This document shows positions 62,794 to 64,000 of a DNA stretch of 64,000 nucleotides, in pieces (the first letter of the stretch is position 1; each line of letters starts with the position of its first letter). The notes beneath the pieces were generated by a model. The model worked only from the letters and a program-made list of their open reading frames with translations, had not been told where the DNA came from and ran no database searches. This stretch comes from Phallusia mammillata. Its lineage: Eukaryota; Chordata; Ascidiacea; Phlebobranchia; Ascidiidae. The position numbers and the translations under genes were made by a program. Location: the NCBI GenBank assembly GCA_003260075.1, contig QLIY01000159.1, positions 13,007 through 77,006 of the forward strand. Reading direction: 5' to 3'.

Positions 62794-64000
62794 CTGCAAA
62801 ACGAAACAGTTGTCATTTTGATTTGATTCGAATGTGTATGTGATCAAGATATTAATGTCACGATCGCAAACGCAAATTGATTCGCGACAGACTTTCTGAA
62901 GAGAATCCCGATGTGTTAGCAACCGTTCTGTCAGGGGCAAACATTAGACGTCGTTGCCGCTGATGTGCCAGGCATTCTTTGAAATCCCAAATGCCTACAT
63001 TGAGCCACCCACGATGTGCAAACAATCGGGGATCGCCCATCCCAGTCCAACAAAAACGAGTCACGTGAGGCGTTGCTTGGCGTCATACTTGAGTGAGCAA
63101 GCACGCTGGCATCGATTAAAATAAAACCAACCAAATATCCGGCATGGAAACAGAAATCGTACCAGGTGGATTATTTTCTATTCAAGTCTATTGTCGCTAT
63201 TTTATACTCATTTGACCTTTAACAACAGATGTTCCGGGTTTACTGAATGTTAATGCATATGTGTCAGGTATTACATCATTTGAAGTGTTTTAGCCAATAT
63301 TGACTGGTTTCGACAACAGTGCGACCAACAAAGACGTCACCCAGGACAGGCGCATGTAAAAAAATAACAACTGATACGGCTTGGACTTAGGACCCTGGAT
63401 ACTGGAACATCACAATGAATTCCGCAGAAAACAATGAAAAGTACTTATTTTAGGTCCAGAAATCGGGACAAAAACGTTCAGTGGTTTAGTGGCAAATACA
63501 TAGGTACTCTGGGCTGCGTTGGAACAAACATGAAGTTTATACATTGCGTACAAATTCCCTATCAGAAAACTTGCCATTTTTGAAAAAAAATCAGCACTTT
63601 AAACAAAATCTGTCATCGGTTCTTCAAAAACTTTCAAAAGTAACAGCCTAGAGTTAAAGAAAAATAATACTAAGAGGTGACTTTCATTATGTAGGCCACT
63701 AGGCGGAATCTGTAAGACAGTCGCGCCGTTAGTGCTTCAGTGCTGGTACGTCAAGGGCTCTTAGAAGTTTTCGGGAACTTCAGTTGTTTCCCATGATGCT
63801 TACAAACAAGAGAGGCCCCCATTGGAAACTGGAGTAGAGATTGCGCCACCTCAATCAAAAATGTTTTGATTCAAATTACCATGACCCAACATGAATGTAC
63901 GCGATAAAACAGCTGTTATAACATGTGAATGAAAAGTCAATGAAACAATTTTGTTCTCTTTAACCTAATTTCCTAAATCGATGTGAGTTTGAAATTTTCT
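62794..64000 (-). other. Eph: Start of Eph C intron 1 (5' end outside window)
   Basis: Exon 2 of C needs an upstream exon ending in phase 1. I found no minus-strand ATG with a hydrophobic signal followed by a good donor here. In B the equivalent intron is 4.1 kb, so exon 1 and the promoter are probably beyond the window. Confidence 0.65.

Noticed and set aside
62858-63134. Minus-strand ATG frames tested as exon 1 of Eph C
   Set aside because: The N-termini lack a convincing signal peptide and none has a good donor in phase 1, so exon 1 is left unassigned.

Overview
The window is animal genomic DNA dominated by a cluster of three paralogous Eph receptor tyrosine kinase genes, assembled here by hand from splice sites and reading-frame continuity. 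Compact, many-exon genes in a local Eph array suggest a tunicate, probably an ascidian such as Ciona or a relative. That is inference from gene content, not a species identification.

Layout. 1-3701 is upstream sequence, with an assembly-type duplication around a single N at 951, a candidate TATA box and a 71-nt poly-C run. Eph gene A (+) spans 3702-16763: 20 exons, 1012 residues, complete. 16764-19575 is the A-B intergenic region. Eph gene B (+) spans 19576-44982: 20 exons, 1092 residues, complete. 44983-47266 lies between the converging 3' ends of B and C. Eph gene C (-) spans 62793 down to 47267: 19 exons and 1025 residues are visible. Its signal-peptide exon was not found and probably lies beyond position 64000.

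All three encode the full Eph order: ephrin-binding domain, Cys-rich/EGF-like region, two fibronectin III domains, one membrane helix, juxtamembrane tyrosine pair (TY[IV]DPxTYEDP), kinase with intact Lys/HRD/DFG residues, SAM domain and a C-terminal G-I-x-V tail that fits a PDZ ligand. In A and B the exon lengths sum to an exact multiple of three, and C does the same after allowing one base from its missing exon 1. Splice positions correspond one to one across the three. Seventeen of 19 intron phases are the same in all; introns 6 and 13 differ in A, so B and C are the closer pair. B and C also share long, nearly substitution-free kinase-exon tracts that look like gene conversion between inverted copies.

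The three receptors presumably bind ephrins on neighbouring cells and signal through Tyr kinase activity, with different kinase-SAM linkers (very short in A, long and Ser/Pro/acidic in B). Non-coding highlights are a 430-bp hAT-like MITE with an 8-bp target duplication in intron 7 of A, and a 189-bp inverted-repeat insertion with a 12-bp target duplication and a hammerhead-ribozyme-like core in intron 19 of C. There are also two >70-nt poly-C runs, several short tandem duplications and a 20-bp perfect palindrome between B and C. I saw no RNA genes and no further protein-coding gene that I could support.
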